NCBI GenBank assembly: GCA_021654635.1
Contig: AP025179.1
Span: 4,650,001-4,714,000 of the forward strand
Direction of reading: 5' to 3'
Source: Mycobacterium kiyosense
GTDB lineage: Bacteria; Actinomycetota; Actinomycetes; Mycobacteriales; Mycobacteriaceae
DNA: 64,000 nt
Positions 49,043 through 57,502 of this stretch are shown here, one piece after another; the stretch's first letter is position 1, and each line of letters begins with the position of its first letter. The notes under the pieces were generated by a model. That model worked only from the letters and a program-made list of their open reading frames with translations, was not told the origin of the DNA and made no database searches. Position numbers and translations under genes: made by a program.

Positions 49043-50327
49043 GCTCACCCCAACGGGCAGCGGATTCCATCGAACCCGCACCGAACAGGTCGCCGGCTAT
49101 CTGCACCGGACCCTGCGTGGGCAGCGAAGCTCGCAGGATGCTGTTACGGCGCCAAAAGCCGGGATCGGCAAGGTATCCCGCATATGGCCAACGTGTCACC
49201 ACCGATAGTTCCCGTTGTCCGGATAATTCGGGGCACAGTCCCCTCGATGATGCCGGCGGCCCAAGCCTCCAATTGAGCATCGCTGTAATCGAGGAACCTG
49301 TCGGTGACCGCGGTGTCGGTGTAAATAGTCACCAGGCTGTGTCCCTGGGGTGCCCGATCACTGGATTTGTTGTGCTGCAGGAAGATCAACAGCGCTTCGG
49401 GCTGCTCGACGGTCGGGACGAGGACCGTGTAGGCCCTGCTGGTCGTCGGCACCCGGTAACCGAGGGACACGCTGATCAACTTGACGTTGCGCAGCTTGTC
49501 ACCGAACGCCGGCGCCGCCGTCAGCAACGGCGGCCACATTTCGACGGCGCGGTGATACATGGCACTGATGACACAGTGCTCTGCGCTGAGATCGTGGGCG
49601 CCCGCACTGTCCATGTAGGTCACGATGACGCCGGATTCCGTCTCATTGACGTGAGTAACCGTCGCCCCGTAGCGCACGTCGAGTCTCGACGCGAGTTCAT
49701 CGGGAACCGTCGCCAACCCGCCGCGCAGACTACGTAGGCCACCCGACCAAGCACCCAGTGCGCCAAGCACATTCACACTCGATGCGTGCCGCGCGCCCGA
49801 ACCGGTGGTAAGGCGCATCATCGGATCGATGAGATAGTCGGCCACTTCACGGCCGAAATAGCGCAGGGCGAAGTCTCGCGCCGAGACATCCGGGTCGTCC
49901 AACGACGCCGACCGGCCCATATCGTAGGAGTCGACGCCCTTGATCGCCTTCCGCAATCGGAGGAACCCGGCAGCAAGACGCAGCTTCCCCCAACGTCGAC
50001 AATGCGGGCGTAAAGGGCAGCTTCGGCAGATTTTCGGGATCGATGTCGATCACGCGTCCCTGCCGGACCAGACCCATGACCGCGCTGGTGTCCACCAGAC
50101 GGCTCTGCAGGCCCAGATCCTGCACCAGCTGTAAGGTAACTCGCGTAGCCGGCCGTCAGGGCGTCCGGGCCGGTATCGACGATATAGCCGCCGTGACACT
50201 CCGTTTGCACGCGACCGCCCGGCCCACTACCGGATTCGAGCACCGTGACTGTGGCGCCGCCTTGTTGCAAGCGGTACGCGGCAGCGAGTCCGGACAGCCC
50301 CGCGCCCACCACGACGACCGAGGTCAC
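49011..50327 (-). CDS. FAD-dependent amine-oxidase-like flavoprotein (group 1, three frameshifts)
   Basis: GTG 50327 gives VTSVVVVGAGLSGLAAAYRL with the dinucleotide motif and GGR. Three one-base insertions break it: AA at 50133-50134, the five-C run 49987-49991 and the four-C run 49240-49243. The corrected protein (about 437 aa) joins as ASYLQLVQDLG, STLGKLRLAAGFLR and GLCPELSGQRELSV, ending in VQIAGDLFGAGSMESAARWGE. Group 1, like 2071 and 4402. Shared operator f is 77 nt upstream. Confidence 0.78.
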
Positions 50328-50403
50328 GGGCGGTCGACCCAGCGTTCGATTCCCACCCCTGCAGGTTCCATGAGATGACTCCGCTCGGCCCGCCAATGCA
50401 TCT

Positions 50404-50419
50404 GTAAACGATCGTTATC
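50404..50419. promoter_or_regulatory. TetR-type operator (site f)
   Basis: GTAAACGATCGTTATC. On the minus strand AACGATCGTTTACA runs into a TACAGA -10-like box, matching site a in both sequence and position relative to a downstream gene. Confidence 0.6.
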
Positions 50420-50665
50420 GTTGGCCCAAATTACCACAGCCGGCGGCTGCGCAGAATCAATCACCACCCGTCTCGGCAACCGTGTCCGCGGCGCACGCCC
50501 GGAGTCCGCCTATGCCGAGTCCTGCACGCGGTCATGCAACGGGCGACGACGTGTCGAAGCTGGCCCAGAGTGCGTTCGGCATGATCGAGCCGGCCCGCCG
50601 TGGACCACGCGGCGCAGGTGAAAGTAGGTTCACGCCGGTAGCCACGTCTGCTTACACCACGATCC

Positions 50666-50706
50666 TTGACCTGCCCTTTATTGTGATACATACTATCTCA
50701 TTAAGC
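50666..50706 (+). promoter_or_regulatory. Promoter with TACTATCTCATTAA block
   Basis: TTGACC (50666-50671), 19-nt spacer, TACTAT (50691-50696), then CTCATTAAG. Related to the promoters at 4312 and 32855. It precedes an 18-codon ORF (50716) and the six-TM gene at 50883. Confidence 0.5.
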
Positions 50707-50715
50707 GAGGAACAG

Positions 50716-50772
50716 ATGCCAGCAGCACCATTCAGGCTCGATTTGGTCGACCTGCAAAGCGCCGTACGATAA
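50716..50772 (+). CDS. Possible 18-aa leader peptide
   Basis: ATG with GCGAGGAA at good spacing, coding MPAAPFRLDLVDLQSAVR, 10 nt downstream of the promoter block. It could be a short upstream ORF of the six-TM gene at 50883 or a chance ORF; no attenuator structure was recognised. Confidence 0.25.
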   Translation: MPAAPFRLDLVDLQSAVR

Positions 50773-50882
50773 TTGACGTGCACATGCCGGTCGCCCTCGC
50801 AATTGGGGGCAATATCATCCGGTATCCGTGATCGACACGGTCACACTATGCCCTGAGTCAGAGGGGTAAGGAAGGACAAGTC

Positions 50883-51638
50883 GTGACGCCAGCGCAGTTT
50901 GCCCACCAACGACTTCAACTTGCGCTCTGGGGCTGCGGGATCGGGTTCGGAGTGCTGTTCTTCGTGGGACTCATGCCCTTATCGCACTTCATTCCCCCAC
51001 CATCGCCCCAGTTGTCAGGCGCCCAATTGATGGCGGAATTCGGTCCCAGGCTGCCGTGGGTCAAATTCGGAATCCTCGTCGGCTTGCTGGGCAGTGCCTT
51101 GCTGGTGCCATGGTCGGCAATGGTCGCCCTCCAGGTAGCACGCATGGAGGAAGGCCGCCGGGTCCCGCTCTGGGGCATCTTTGCGTTCGGCGCCGGCTGT
51201 GTGAACGCAGTGGCCTTCATCCTTCCCTTCATATTCTGGGCCGGAGCCTTCTATCGCCCCGACCGGTCGCCAGAGCTGGTCCGGCTGATAAACGACATGA
51301 CGTGGCTCGAGTTTCTGATGTTCTTTCCAACGTTCAGCATGCAGCTGTTCTGCGTGGCAATGGCCGGCTTCACTCAGCGCCAGGGACCAAAGGTGTTCCC
51401 CCGCTGGTTCTTGTATCTGAACCTCTGGATGGCAACGATCGGCGGGACCGGTCTCATTTCGATCTTTTTCTTCTCGGGACCCTTTGCGTGGAACGGCATC
51501 GTCGGATTTTGGCTTCCCGTCGGCTCGTACGTCCCGTTCCTCATCGTTACGTTCGTCCAGTTCTACAAAGCGATTGTCGCGGAGAAGTACTGCTATGAGT
51601 CGACGGATTCTCCCGCGAGCGTCGGGACGGCCGCATAG
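50883..51638 (+). CDS. Six-TM membrane protein, family A
   Basis: 251 aa from GTG 50883 with AAGGAAGGA upstream. Six TM segments and signatures HFIPPPSPQLSGAQLMAEF, INDMTWLEFLMF, PRWFLYLNLWMA and FFFSGPFAWNGIVGFWLP. Followed within 35 nt by a C-terminal fragment of another copy, so this locus has seen duplication or recombination. Confidence 0.87.
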   Translation: MTPAQFAHQRLQLALWGCGIGFGVLFFVGLMPLSHFIPPPSPQLSGAQLMAEFGPRLPWVKFGILVGLLGSALLVPWSAMVALQVARMEEGRRVPLWGIFAFGAGCVNAVAFILPFIFWAGAFYRPDRSPELVRLINDMTWLEFLMFFPTFSMQLFCVAMAGFTQRQGPKVFPRWFLYLNLWMATIGGTGLISIFFFSGPFAWNGIVGFWLPVGSYVPFLIVTFVQFYKAIVAEKYCYESTDSPASVGTAA

Positions 51639-51671
51639 CGTATCGAGCGCGTCGTCGTGTCACTTTTCACG

Positions 51672-51880
51672 GCGACGACCGCGTGGACCGCGCTGATGTT
51701 CGAGGGCGGCGCCGTCGCGTTCCTTCACCCGCTCGGGCCCGTTTGCCTGCAACGGCTTGCGGGCGTTCTGGTCACCGGTGATCACGTTTTTCGCCTGGCT
51801 CGTCGTGACGGCGGTCCTGATGTTCCGGGCGATCGGGCCACAGGCCCTGCACCGTCGGTACCCATTGCGGTGCTCGAATA
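51672..51880 (+). pseudogene. C-terminal remnant of a six-TM family A gene
   Basis: No start, and at least one frame change, but the order AWTALMFEGGAVAFL, GPFACNGLRAFWSPVITFFAWLVVTAVL reproduces TM5, the GPFAWNG loop and TM6 of family A. The N-terminal two thirds are absent. It lies directly after the intact copy at 50883 and before site g. Confidence 0.6.
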
Positions 51881-51958
51881 GCCCCCGACGCCCGAATTCC
51901 GGCGAATGGCGACCTAACCTCGCCAAACGTCTTCTGCTACGCGGCTTACTGCGATACC

Positions 51959-51974
51959 GTGAACGGACGTTCAT
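51959..51974. promoter_or_regulatory. TetR-type operator (site g)
   Basis: GTGAACGGACGTTCAT, arms GTGAACG/CGTTCAT. The 14 bp CGATACCGTGAACG spanning its left arm also occur at 32690-32704. It precedes the ORF at 51999 that runs into the mobile element. Confidence 0.5.
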
Positions 51975-51998
51975 ATCGCTGCTCGCTGAGGAGATGGC

Positions 51999-52064
51999 AT
52001 GACCCCGGTACAAGCCAAACTTCGAAGGTTAGATGCTGCTAATATACCCCCATGGCGAAGATGA
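51999..52064 (+). pseudogene. 5' stub of a gene possibly interrupted by the integrative element
   Basis: ATG 51999 with GAGGAG at proper spacing and operator g upstream, but only 21 codons (MTPVQAKLRRLDAAN...) before a stop inside the integrase gene. The candidate att core (52005-52013) is at codons 3-5. Most simply the start of a regulated gene cut by insertion; the downstream half was not recognised with certainty beyond 59757. Confidence 0.4.
52005..52013. repeat. Candidate attL core
   Basis: CCGGTACAA, 39 nt before the integrase start, repeated at 59748-59756. Position next to the integrase is as expected. Confidence 0.4.
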
Positions 52065-53491
52065 AATCCGCTGGTCAGCGGGCTGGGGTGCGGTCGGCGG
52101 CGATTTACGCGCGTATCTCGGCTGATGTGGAGGGCACCGGGTTGGGGGTGGCGCGGCAGTTGGAGGATTGCCGCAAGCTGTCTGCTGACCGCGGTTGGCC
52201 GGTTGGCGATGAGTATGTCGATAACGATGTGTCGGCGTTCTCGGGCAAGCCGCGTCGGCAGTATGCGCGGATGCTGGCCGATCTGGCATCAGGGGCGCGG
52301 GATGCGGTGATCGTCTACAACTTGGACCGGTTGCATCGCCGACCGGTGGAGTTGGAAGAGTTTGTCGCTTTGTGTGAGTCGGTGGGTGTGCGAGACGTGG
52401 CTACCGTGACCGCCGATATTGACCTGGGTAACGATGACGGGTTGTTCATGGCCCGGATTTTCGCCGCGTTCGCCGCCAAGGAGTCCGGGCGCAAGTCCGC
52501 ACGTATTCGCCGCAAGATGTTGCAGAACGCCGAACAGGGACTACCGCACGGCTCGGTGCGCCCGTTCGGCTACGAGGACGACAAGATCACGCTGCGGACG
52601 TCGGAGGCGGCGGTGGTGCGTGAGATGGTGGACCGCTACTTGGCGGGCCAGTCGTTGTTGTCGTTGACGGTGTGGCTCAACGACTCCGGCGTTTCCCCGG
52701 CGGTGGCCAAGTCGTGGCAGACCTCGGCGGTGCGCCAGATCCTGTGCTCGGGCCGTATCGCCGGGCTGCGGGAGCATCGTGGTGAGGTGATCGGGCCTGC
52801 GAAATGGCCGGCGATCGTTACGCCGGCGGAGCGGGACCGGATCTTGGCGCGTATCGCGGCGCGGTCGGTGACCAAGACGCGGGCGGCGCGCACATATGTG
52901 TTGTCAGGGATGCTGCGGTGTGGGCGTTGCGGTAATCGGCTGTATTCGCAAGCCCGGCACAGTAATCCCGATCATCGGGTGCGCCGCTATGTTTGTCTGA
53001 AAGGACCCGATCATGGCGGCTGTGGTCGGCTGACGGTGGTCGCCGAACCGGTTGAGGCTTTGTTGACTGATGCGGTGTTGACCCGCCTGGATTCTCGGGA
53101 TCTGGCGAAGGTGTTGGCCGGCAAAGCCAGCCCTAATCATGATGTGGCTGCGTTGGCGGCGGCCGTGGAGGCCGATCAAACGCGCCTCGATGAGCTGGCC
53201 GGTTTGTATGCCGACGGCGCGATCAGCGCGCGGGAGTGGATCGCGGCCCGCGACCCGATCACCAGCCGCATCCAGCAGGCCAGGCGTGACATCGCTGAGG
53301 CCACCGATACCAGTGAGGTTTATGAGTTGGCGGGCACCGGCGGGGCGTTGCGCGGCCAATGGCCGGACCTCGACGTGGAACGCCAGCGGAGCATCGTCAA
53401 ATCGATCCTGGATCACGCGGTGATCGCACCGGGCACCCCCGGTTCCCGCAGTCTCGACATTAACCGCGTGCAACCCCATTGGCGCATCTAG
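52052..53491 (+). CDS. Large serine recombinase (integrase)
   Basis: 479 aa. N-terminal resolvase domain with catalytic Ser23 in YARIS, DRLHRRPVELEEF and FAAFAAKESGRKSARI. A recombinase domain follows (GSVRPFGYEDD, VRQILCSGRIAG), then a zinc ribbon CGRCG...YVC...GGCGR and a C-terminal coiled region. Size and order match phage and AICE integrases of the phiRv1 type. TAATAT (52040-52045) is 6 nt before the ATG, so it is probably translated from a leaderless mRNA whose promoter may lie partly in the att region. Confidence 0.92.
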   Translation: MAKMKSAGQRAGVRSAAIYARISADVEGTGLGVARQLEDCRKLSADRGWPVGDEYVDNDVSAFSGKPRRQYARMLADLASGARDAVIVYNLDRLHRRPVELEEFVALCESVGVRDVATVTADIDLGNDDGLFMARIFAAFAAKESGRKSARIRRKMLQNAEQGLPHGSVRPFGYEDDKITLRTSEAAVVREMVDRYLAGQSLLSLTVWLNDSGVSPAVAKSWQTSAVRQILCSGRIAGLREHRGEVIGPAKWPAIVTPAERDRILARIAARSVTKTRAARTYVLSGMLRCGRCGNRLYSQARHSNPDHRVRRYVCLKGPDHGGCGRLTVVAEPVEALLTDAVLTRLDSRDLAKVLAGKASPNHDVAALAAAVEADQTRLDELAGLYADGAISAREWIAARDPITSRIQQARRDIAEATDTSEVYELAGTGGALRGQWPDLDVERQRSIVKSILDHAVIAPGTPGSRSLDINRVQPHWRI

Positions 53492-53532
53492 GTTTTCGGC
53501 GTCGCGGATGCTCCCTGGCGAGTGCCGAGTGT

Positions 53533-53617
53533 GTGTCTGGGCTGGTGGGCCGTCAAGGCCAAAGCCGCACGCGGTCGAAGCCAGCTTCGAGCCTGGACGG
53601 CCCACCAGCCCAGACAC
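53533..53617. repeat. 22-bp perfect inverted repeat with nested hairpin
   Basis: Arms 53533-53554 and 53596-53617 are exact reverse complements (GTGTCTGGGCTGG... outward). The 41-nt loop contains a second hairpin TCGAAGC/GCTTCGA. It lies between the integrase stop and the convergent rep gene end. It could be a bidirectional terminator, or an origin-related cruciform of a rolling-circle element. Confidence 0.6.
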
Positions 53618-53881
53618 CAGGAATGCTCTTATCGCCGGGAAGGGTTGTGTTGAAATAACTTTCGTCGTCTATCCGGTTGGCCGGTGACGGTACGGTGCCT
53701 TTGCGTGCTCAGCGCAGGAGGGTTGCGATGGCAGCCAGGGTGGTGGGGTCGGTGACGGTGACGGATAGGGCTTGGCGTTCACATGAGGCGGTCAGCCAGG
53801 CTATGAACTCCGGGCGCTCGTGCAGCGGGACCGCGCCGGCATCGTGGTTGTTGGCGGCGCCGCCCGCGGGCGTCGTGGCCA

Positions 53882-55516
53882 TCACCCTGCCCCGCGTGGT
53901 GGCGGCGAGATGCGGGTGGAGACAGTCCGGGAATCGGTGATACCGGTGATGCGGGCGCTGATGTGGCGCAGGGCTGCGGAGATGACCAGGACGCGGTCAC
54001 CGGCGCTGGCGTGTCCGGCGCGGTCGAACTCCCACAGCATCTCATCGGCGTCGATCGGTTGCTGCTGCCTGCCTGTGCTCGCCGTCACGTCGTCAGCGAA
54101 ATCGGCGGATTGCGTATCGTCCTGTCGCCCTGAATGTTTGGCTATCTGGTTACGGGTCCAGGTGGCGCGGGCGGCGCGCAGGGCACCCATGGTGGTCGAA
54201 TAGCGCCGCGATTTGGTAGTGATGTGGCCGCGGTAGCCCAGGGTGTGCAGCCAGCGCCCAATCCCCGCCAACGACGGACCCGCGGACGCTGGGTGTTCGG
54301 CGAGTCCGGCGATGGTGGACAGGATGGCCCGCACATGTTCAGTAACGTCGAGTTCGCCGATCGCTTCTGCGGACAGCCGGCGCGCGGTGATGCCGAAGTC
54401 GTGCAGGGATTTGGTGACGTATTTCGCCAGATATGCCGCAACCCTGCGCGGCGACAACCGCGAGGCCGAAGCGACTGCGGTGTCGTCGACTTCGGAATCG
54501 CTTGCGGTTATTGGTTCGGGTGTCAATGGTTGGGTATCAATTTGGGTGCCGAACCGCACCGTGCGCACCCCGCCCGGGTTGGGGTAATCGTCGTCGCCGG
54601 CGGGCACGTCGATACTGACGCGACTGGCAGCGTGTTGGATCAAGGCGGCCAGCTCGGCGGCGGTGATCGGTGACGACCAGCCGGGATGCTGCTCGGCTAC
54701 CGGACGAGACACCCCACCACCCCGCGGGGCGGCGGGGCCGTGACGATCGTGGTCACCTGATTTCGTGGTGTCGTTGGTGGCGGGTGGCGGGTCGAGGCGG
54801 ATCAGGGCATGGATGTGGGGTATGGCGCGGGCTTGCAATTCAACGACTTTGACGAAGCTGACCCGCACCGAGCCGGGCTTGACGCCAACTGTTTTCAGGT
54901 GCGTCGCCACGGCGCGCCGTAGTGCGATGGTGAACCGCCGCCACAGCTCGGGCAGATGCCAGGTGAACAAGATATGTCCCAGATAGTCGTAGCAGTCCGC
55001 GCACAATGGTTGGCCCACCAGAGGGTCATCGACACTGTGGATTATGGTGCAGCGCAGGAAGTTTCCGTGCCGGCAGCGGCCCGCCGACCTGTTGGGTATG
55101 GCGTGACACGGGGTTCCGGTGGCGTTGTGCACGGCCCCGTAGCTCGGGGCGGTCAAGGTGGTGAACACTTGCGGACGGTTGGCGACCTCGACGGGTATGT
55201 CGTGGTGGCCGCCGGCGGCTCCGGCGTGCACGAGTTGCCAGGTGTCGCGGGCGTAGAGGTCTGAGCATGACGGGCACACCGCGTGACGGCGGTTGTTGCA
55301 GCGCGTCCACACCGTGTGCTGACGCCCGGCGGTGTCGGCACCGAGCAGCTGGATCGGGTGGGCGCAGTAACCGACCGATTCCACTCGCCGCCACCACGAC
55401 CCGAAACCGGGTGAGGAGGCGCGCCGGCACATCTGGGTGACCACCGCATCGGCATCGATGGTGGCCGGCAGGCCCGGCAGCACGATCACCGGGCTCTGCG
55501 TCGTTACGGTCTTCAC
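53882..55516 (-). CDS. Replication initiator protein, RepSA-like
   Basis: 544 aa from GTG 55516, overlapping the ftsK-like stop (GTGA). Cys-rich N-terminal part (CPSCSDLYARDTW, CHAIPNRSAGRCRHG, CADCYDYLG). HUH-type metal motif IPHIHALIRL, then PRRVAAYLAKYVTKSLHDFG with the candidate catalytic Tyr. This is the actinobacterial rolling-circle initiator of pSAM2-like elements. Confidence 0.87.
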   Translation of the reverse strand: MKTVTTQSPVIVLPGLPATIDADAVVTQMCRRASSPGFGSWWRRVESVGYCAHPIQLLGADTAGRQHTVWTRCNNRRHAVCPSCSDLYARDTWQLVHAGAAGGHHDIPVEVANRPQVFTTLTAPSYGAVHNATGTPCHAIPNRSAGRCRHGNFLRCTIIHSVDDPLVGQPLCADCYDYLGHILFTWHLPELWRRFTIALRRAVATHLKTVGVKPGSVRVSFVKVVELQARAIPHIHALIRLDPPPATNDTTKSGDHDRHGPAAPRGGGVSRPVAEQHPGWSSPITAAELAALIQHAASRVSIDVPAGDDDYPNPGGVRTVRFGTQIDTQPLTPEPITASDSEVDDTAVASASRLSPRRVAAYLAKYVTKSLHDFGITARRLSAEAIGELDVTEHVRAILSTIAGLAEHPASAGPSLAGIGRWLHTLGYRGHITTKSRRYSTTMGALRAARATWTRNQIAKHSGRQDDTQSADFADDVTASTGRQQQPIDADEMLWEFDRAGHASAGDRVLVISAALRHISARITGITDSRTVSTRISPPPRGAG

Positions 55517-56913
55517 CGATTTCCCTGTTCGCCTGAACGCGGTGCCCGAAAGGTGCGGGCCAACAAGGTGATATCGCGATCGGTGACGTGAAAGGCCCGG
55601 ACCCGTATCGGGTCGGCGGTGCCATCGATCATCACGTACCCGATGCCGGGGGTGGTATCAGCGATCAGGTCGCATTCGGCGCCGGCATCGCGGGCTCCTT
55701 GGCCCAAGACCATGGCGGTTTGGGTAGCCTCGGTCATCCGCAGCCCGATCCGCACGGTGAACAACTGCCGTACCGGCAGGGTGTCTTTGGCCGGGTCTTG
55801 CACCGCGGCTACCACCGATATCCCGACCGCACGCCCCTGGGACAACAGCAGGCCGAGGAGTTGTTCTGTCTCGGCGCGGAGTTTGCGGTCGGTGACATAG
55901 GCGGTCAGCGCGGCGATCTCATCAATGATCAGCACGATCAACGGCTCAGCGAGGGCGGGGGTGTGCAGGCGGGTGTGCCCGCGCAGCCGGGTGGCGCGGG
56001 TCTGCATCAGCTTCACCAGCTCGCGCAGCAGTTCCACGGCGGGTGCACCGGTGTGGTAGCAGAACCGGGCGAACAGCGGCGCGCCGGCACCGAGTTCCAT
56101 GCCGCCTTTGGGGTCGATCACCCACAACCGCACCCGCCCCGTTTTAACGTGGGGTGCCAGCCCGGCGATCAGCGACCACAACACCGAGCCTTTGCCGGCT
56201 CCGGTGGCACCGGCGGCCAGGATGTGCTGGCCCAATACCGGTAGGTGCCACCAGCGCCGTGATTCGGTGACCCCGACCCGCACCGCGCCCAGATCGACCG
56301 CCGAACCCGGGGTTGGCATGGGCACCGCGATCGGCTGGCCGAGCACATCCCCGCGGCCGATGATGATCCGCAGCTGGCCCGGCGTGGTGGCGCGGATCGT
56401 CAACCGCTCCGCGTCCCAGGTCGCCGCCAGTGCGAGGGCGCGTTTCTGCCAGTCGGCAATCGACTGGCCGGTCACCACCTTGACGATCAGCACGTCGGCG
56501 TGATGGCCGATCCGCACCGATTGCAGGGCAGGCACCAACGTGCGTTCACCCAGTTTGGCGGTCAGGGCGTGCAGGGCGCAGACCGATTCCCAGTTGCGGT
56601 GATAACGCCACCACGCCCAGAAACGCTGCCGCAGCGGAGCGCTGACCCACCGGGTGAATGAGGCCGGCTGGCAGACCCACCAGCCGAGGTATGCCGCGGC
56701 CTCCACAACGGCGGTCAAAACGCCGGCTCGGGCGCCGTGACTGAAACCGACCCAGATGGCGACGACGGTGGGAATGCTCAGGGAGGGAAACAGGATTGCC
56801 CACCACAGCAGATACCCGGCGGCTTTGAGTAGTCCGACGATCAGCTCGCCGATCCAGTCATCATCGGGTGATGGATCGTTGTTGTGGTTCTTACGGTTTG
56901 GACTATTCGACAT
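55513..56913 (-). CDS. FtsK/SpoIIIE-type DNA translocase (TraSA-like)
   Basis: 466 aa. Two N-terminal TM segments (about residues 30-90), Walker A GATGAGKGS, WVIDPKGGMELG, Walker B LIVLIIDEIAAL, and LSQGRAVGISVVAAVQDPAKDTLP. Double-stranded DNA transfer protein of AICEs, acting at the membrane. Upstream of rep with a 4-nt overlap. Confidence 0.9.
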   Translation of the reverse strand: MSNSPNRKNHNNDPSPDDDWIGELIVGLLKAAGYLLWWAILFPSLSIPTVVAIWVGFSHGARAGVLTAVVEAAAYLGWWVCQPASFTRWVSAPLRQRFWAWWRYHRNWESVCALHALTAKLGERTLVPALQSVRIGHHADVLIVKVVTGQSIADWQKRALALAATWDAERLTIRATTPGQLRIIIGRGDVLGQPIAVPMPTPGSAVDLGAVRVGVTESRRWWHLPVLGQHILAAGATGAGKGSVLWSLIAGLAPHVKTGRVRLWVIDPKGGMELGAGAPLFARFCYHTGAPAVELLRELVKLMQTRATRLRGHTRLHTPALAEPLIVLIIDEIAALTAYVTDRKLRAETEQLLGLLLSQGRAVGISVVAAVQDPAKDTLPVRQLFTVRIGLRMTEATQTAMVLGQGARDAGAECDLIADTTPGIGYVMIDGTADPIRVRAFHVTDRDITLLARTFRAPRSGEQGNR

Positions 56914-57014
56914 GACGGTCTGCCTTCACTTACGACGGGGAAAGAAGGGGCGGGAGCGTCGGCCCGGCAGCCCATAGGCGCACGCTGTCGCGGGGCTGCC
57001 GGGCCGGCCTGCGG

Positions 57015-57350
57015 TTACCGGGCCTGCTGGCCCGTTTTGACGGTGGCGAGGTCGGTGGCGGTGATGGCTTCGGCGCGGTACGCGATGCCCGAGCGGCCGT
57101 CTTGCGACCACGGCAACGCCACCAGACCCGTCACAGACACCGGCACGCCGACAACCACTTTCGGTTCCCCGACCACGGTGACCGCCAGCACTTCACCGCC
57201 GGTGGCGTCCAGGGCGATCAGCTGCACCTGCCACAACGCCTGCCCGGTGGCCTTGTCCACGCGCGGTGCACCGGTGTCGAAATTCGTGCGCTGCTCGGGA
57301 ATCCGAGTACAGAGGAACGTCACCCCGGTGGTGTCGATACGTAACTTCAT
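57015..57350 (-). CDS. SCO3933-family regulatory protein
   Basis: 111 aa, single beta-rich domain (FDTGAPRVDKATGQALWQVQLIALD...VSVTGLVALPWSQDGRSGIAYRAEAI). This pattern is the small protein commonly encoded before the FtsK gene in Streptomyces-type integrative elements. ATG 57350 follows GGAAGGA. Biochemical role unknown. Confidence 0.75.
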   Translation of the reverse strand: MKLRIDTTGVTFLCTRIPEQRTNFDTGAPRVDKATGQALWQVQLIALDATGGEVLAVTVVGEPKVVVGVPVSVTGLVALPWSQDGRSGIAYRAEAITATDLATVKTGQQAR

Positions 57351-57502
57351 GGATTGCTGTCCTTCCTTGCGGTGTTGGCGCGGTCTGTCCGGCCGCGACT
57401 CAAGGACAGCGCCATCCCGGATGCGCCCGGAAGTGACAGGCAGTGATAGTGGTGATGACCGCACACGCGCACACGTAGCTGACCTGCGCTGATGTATGCG
57501 GC

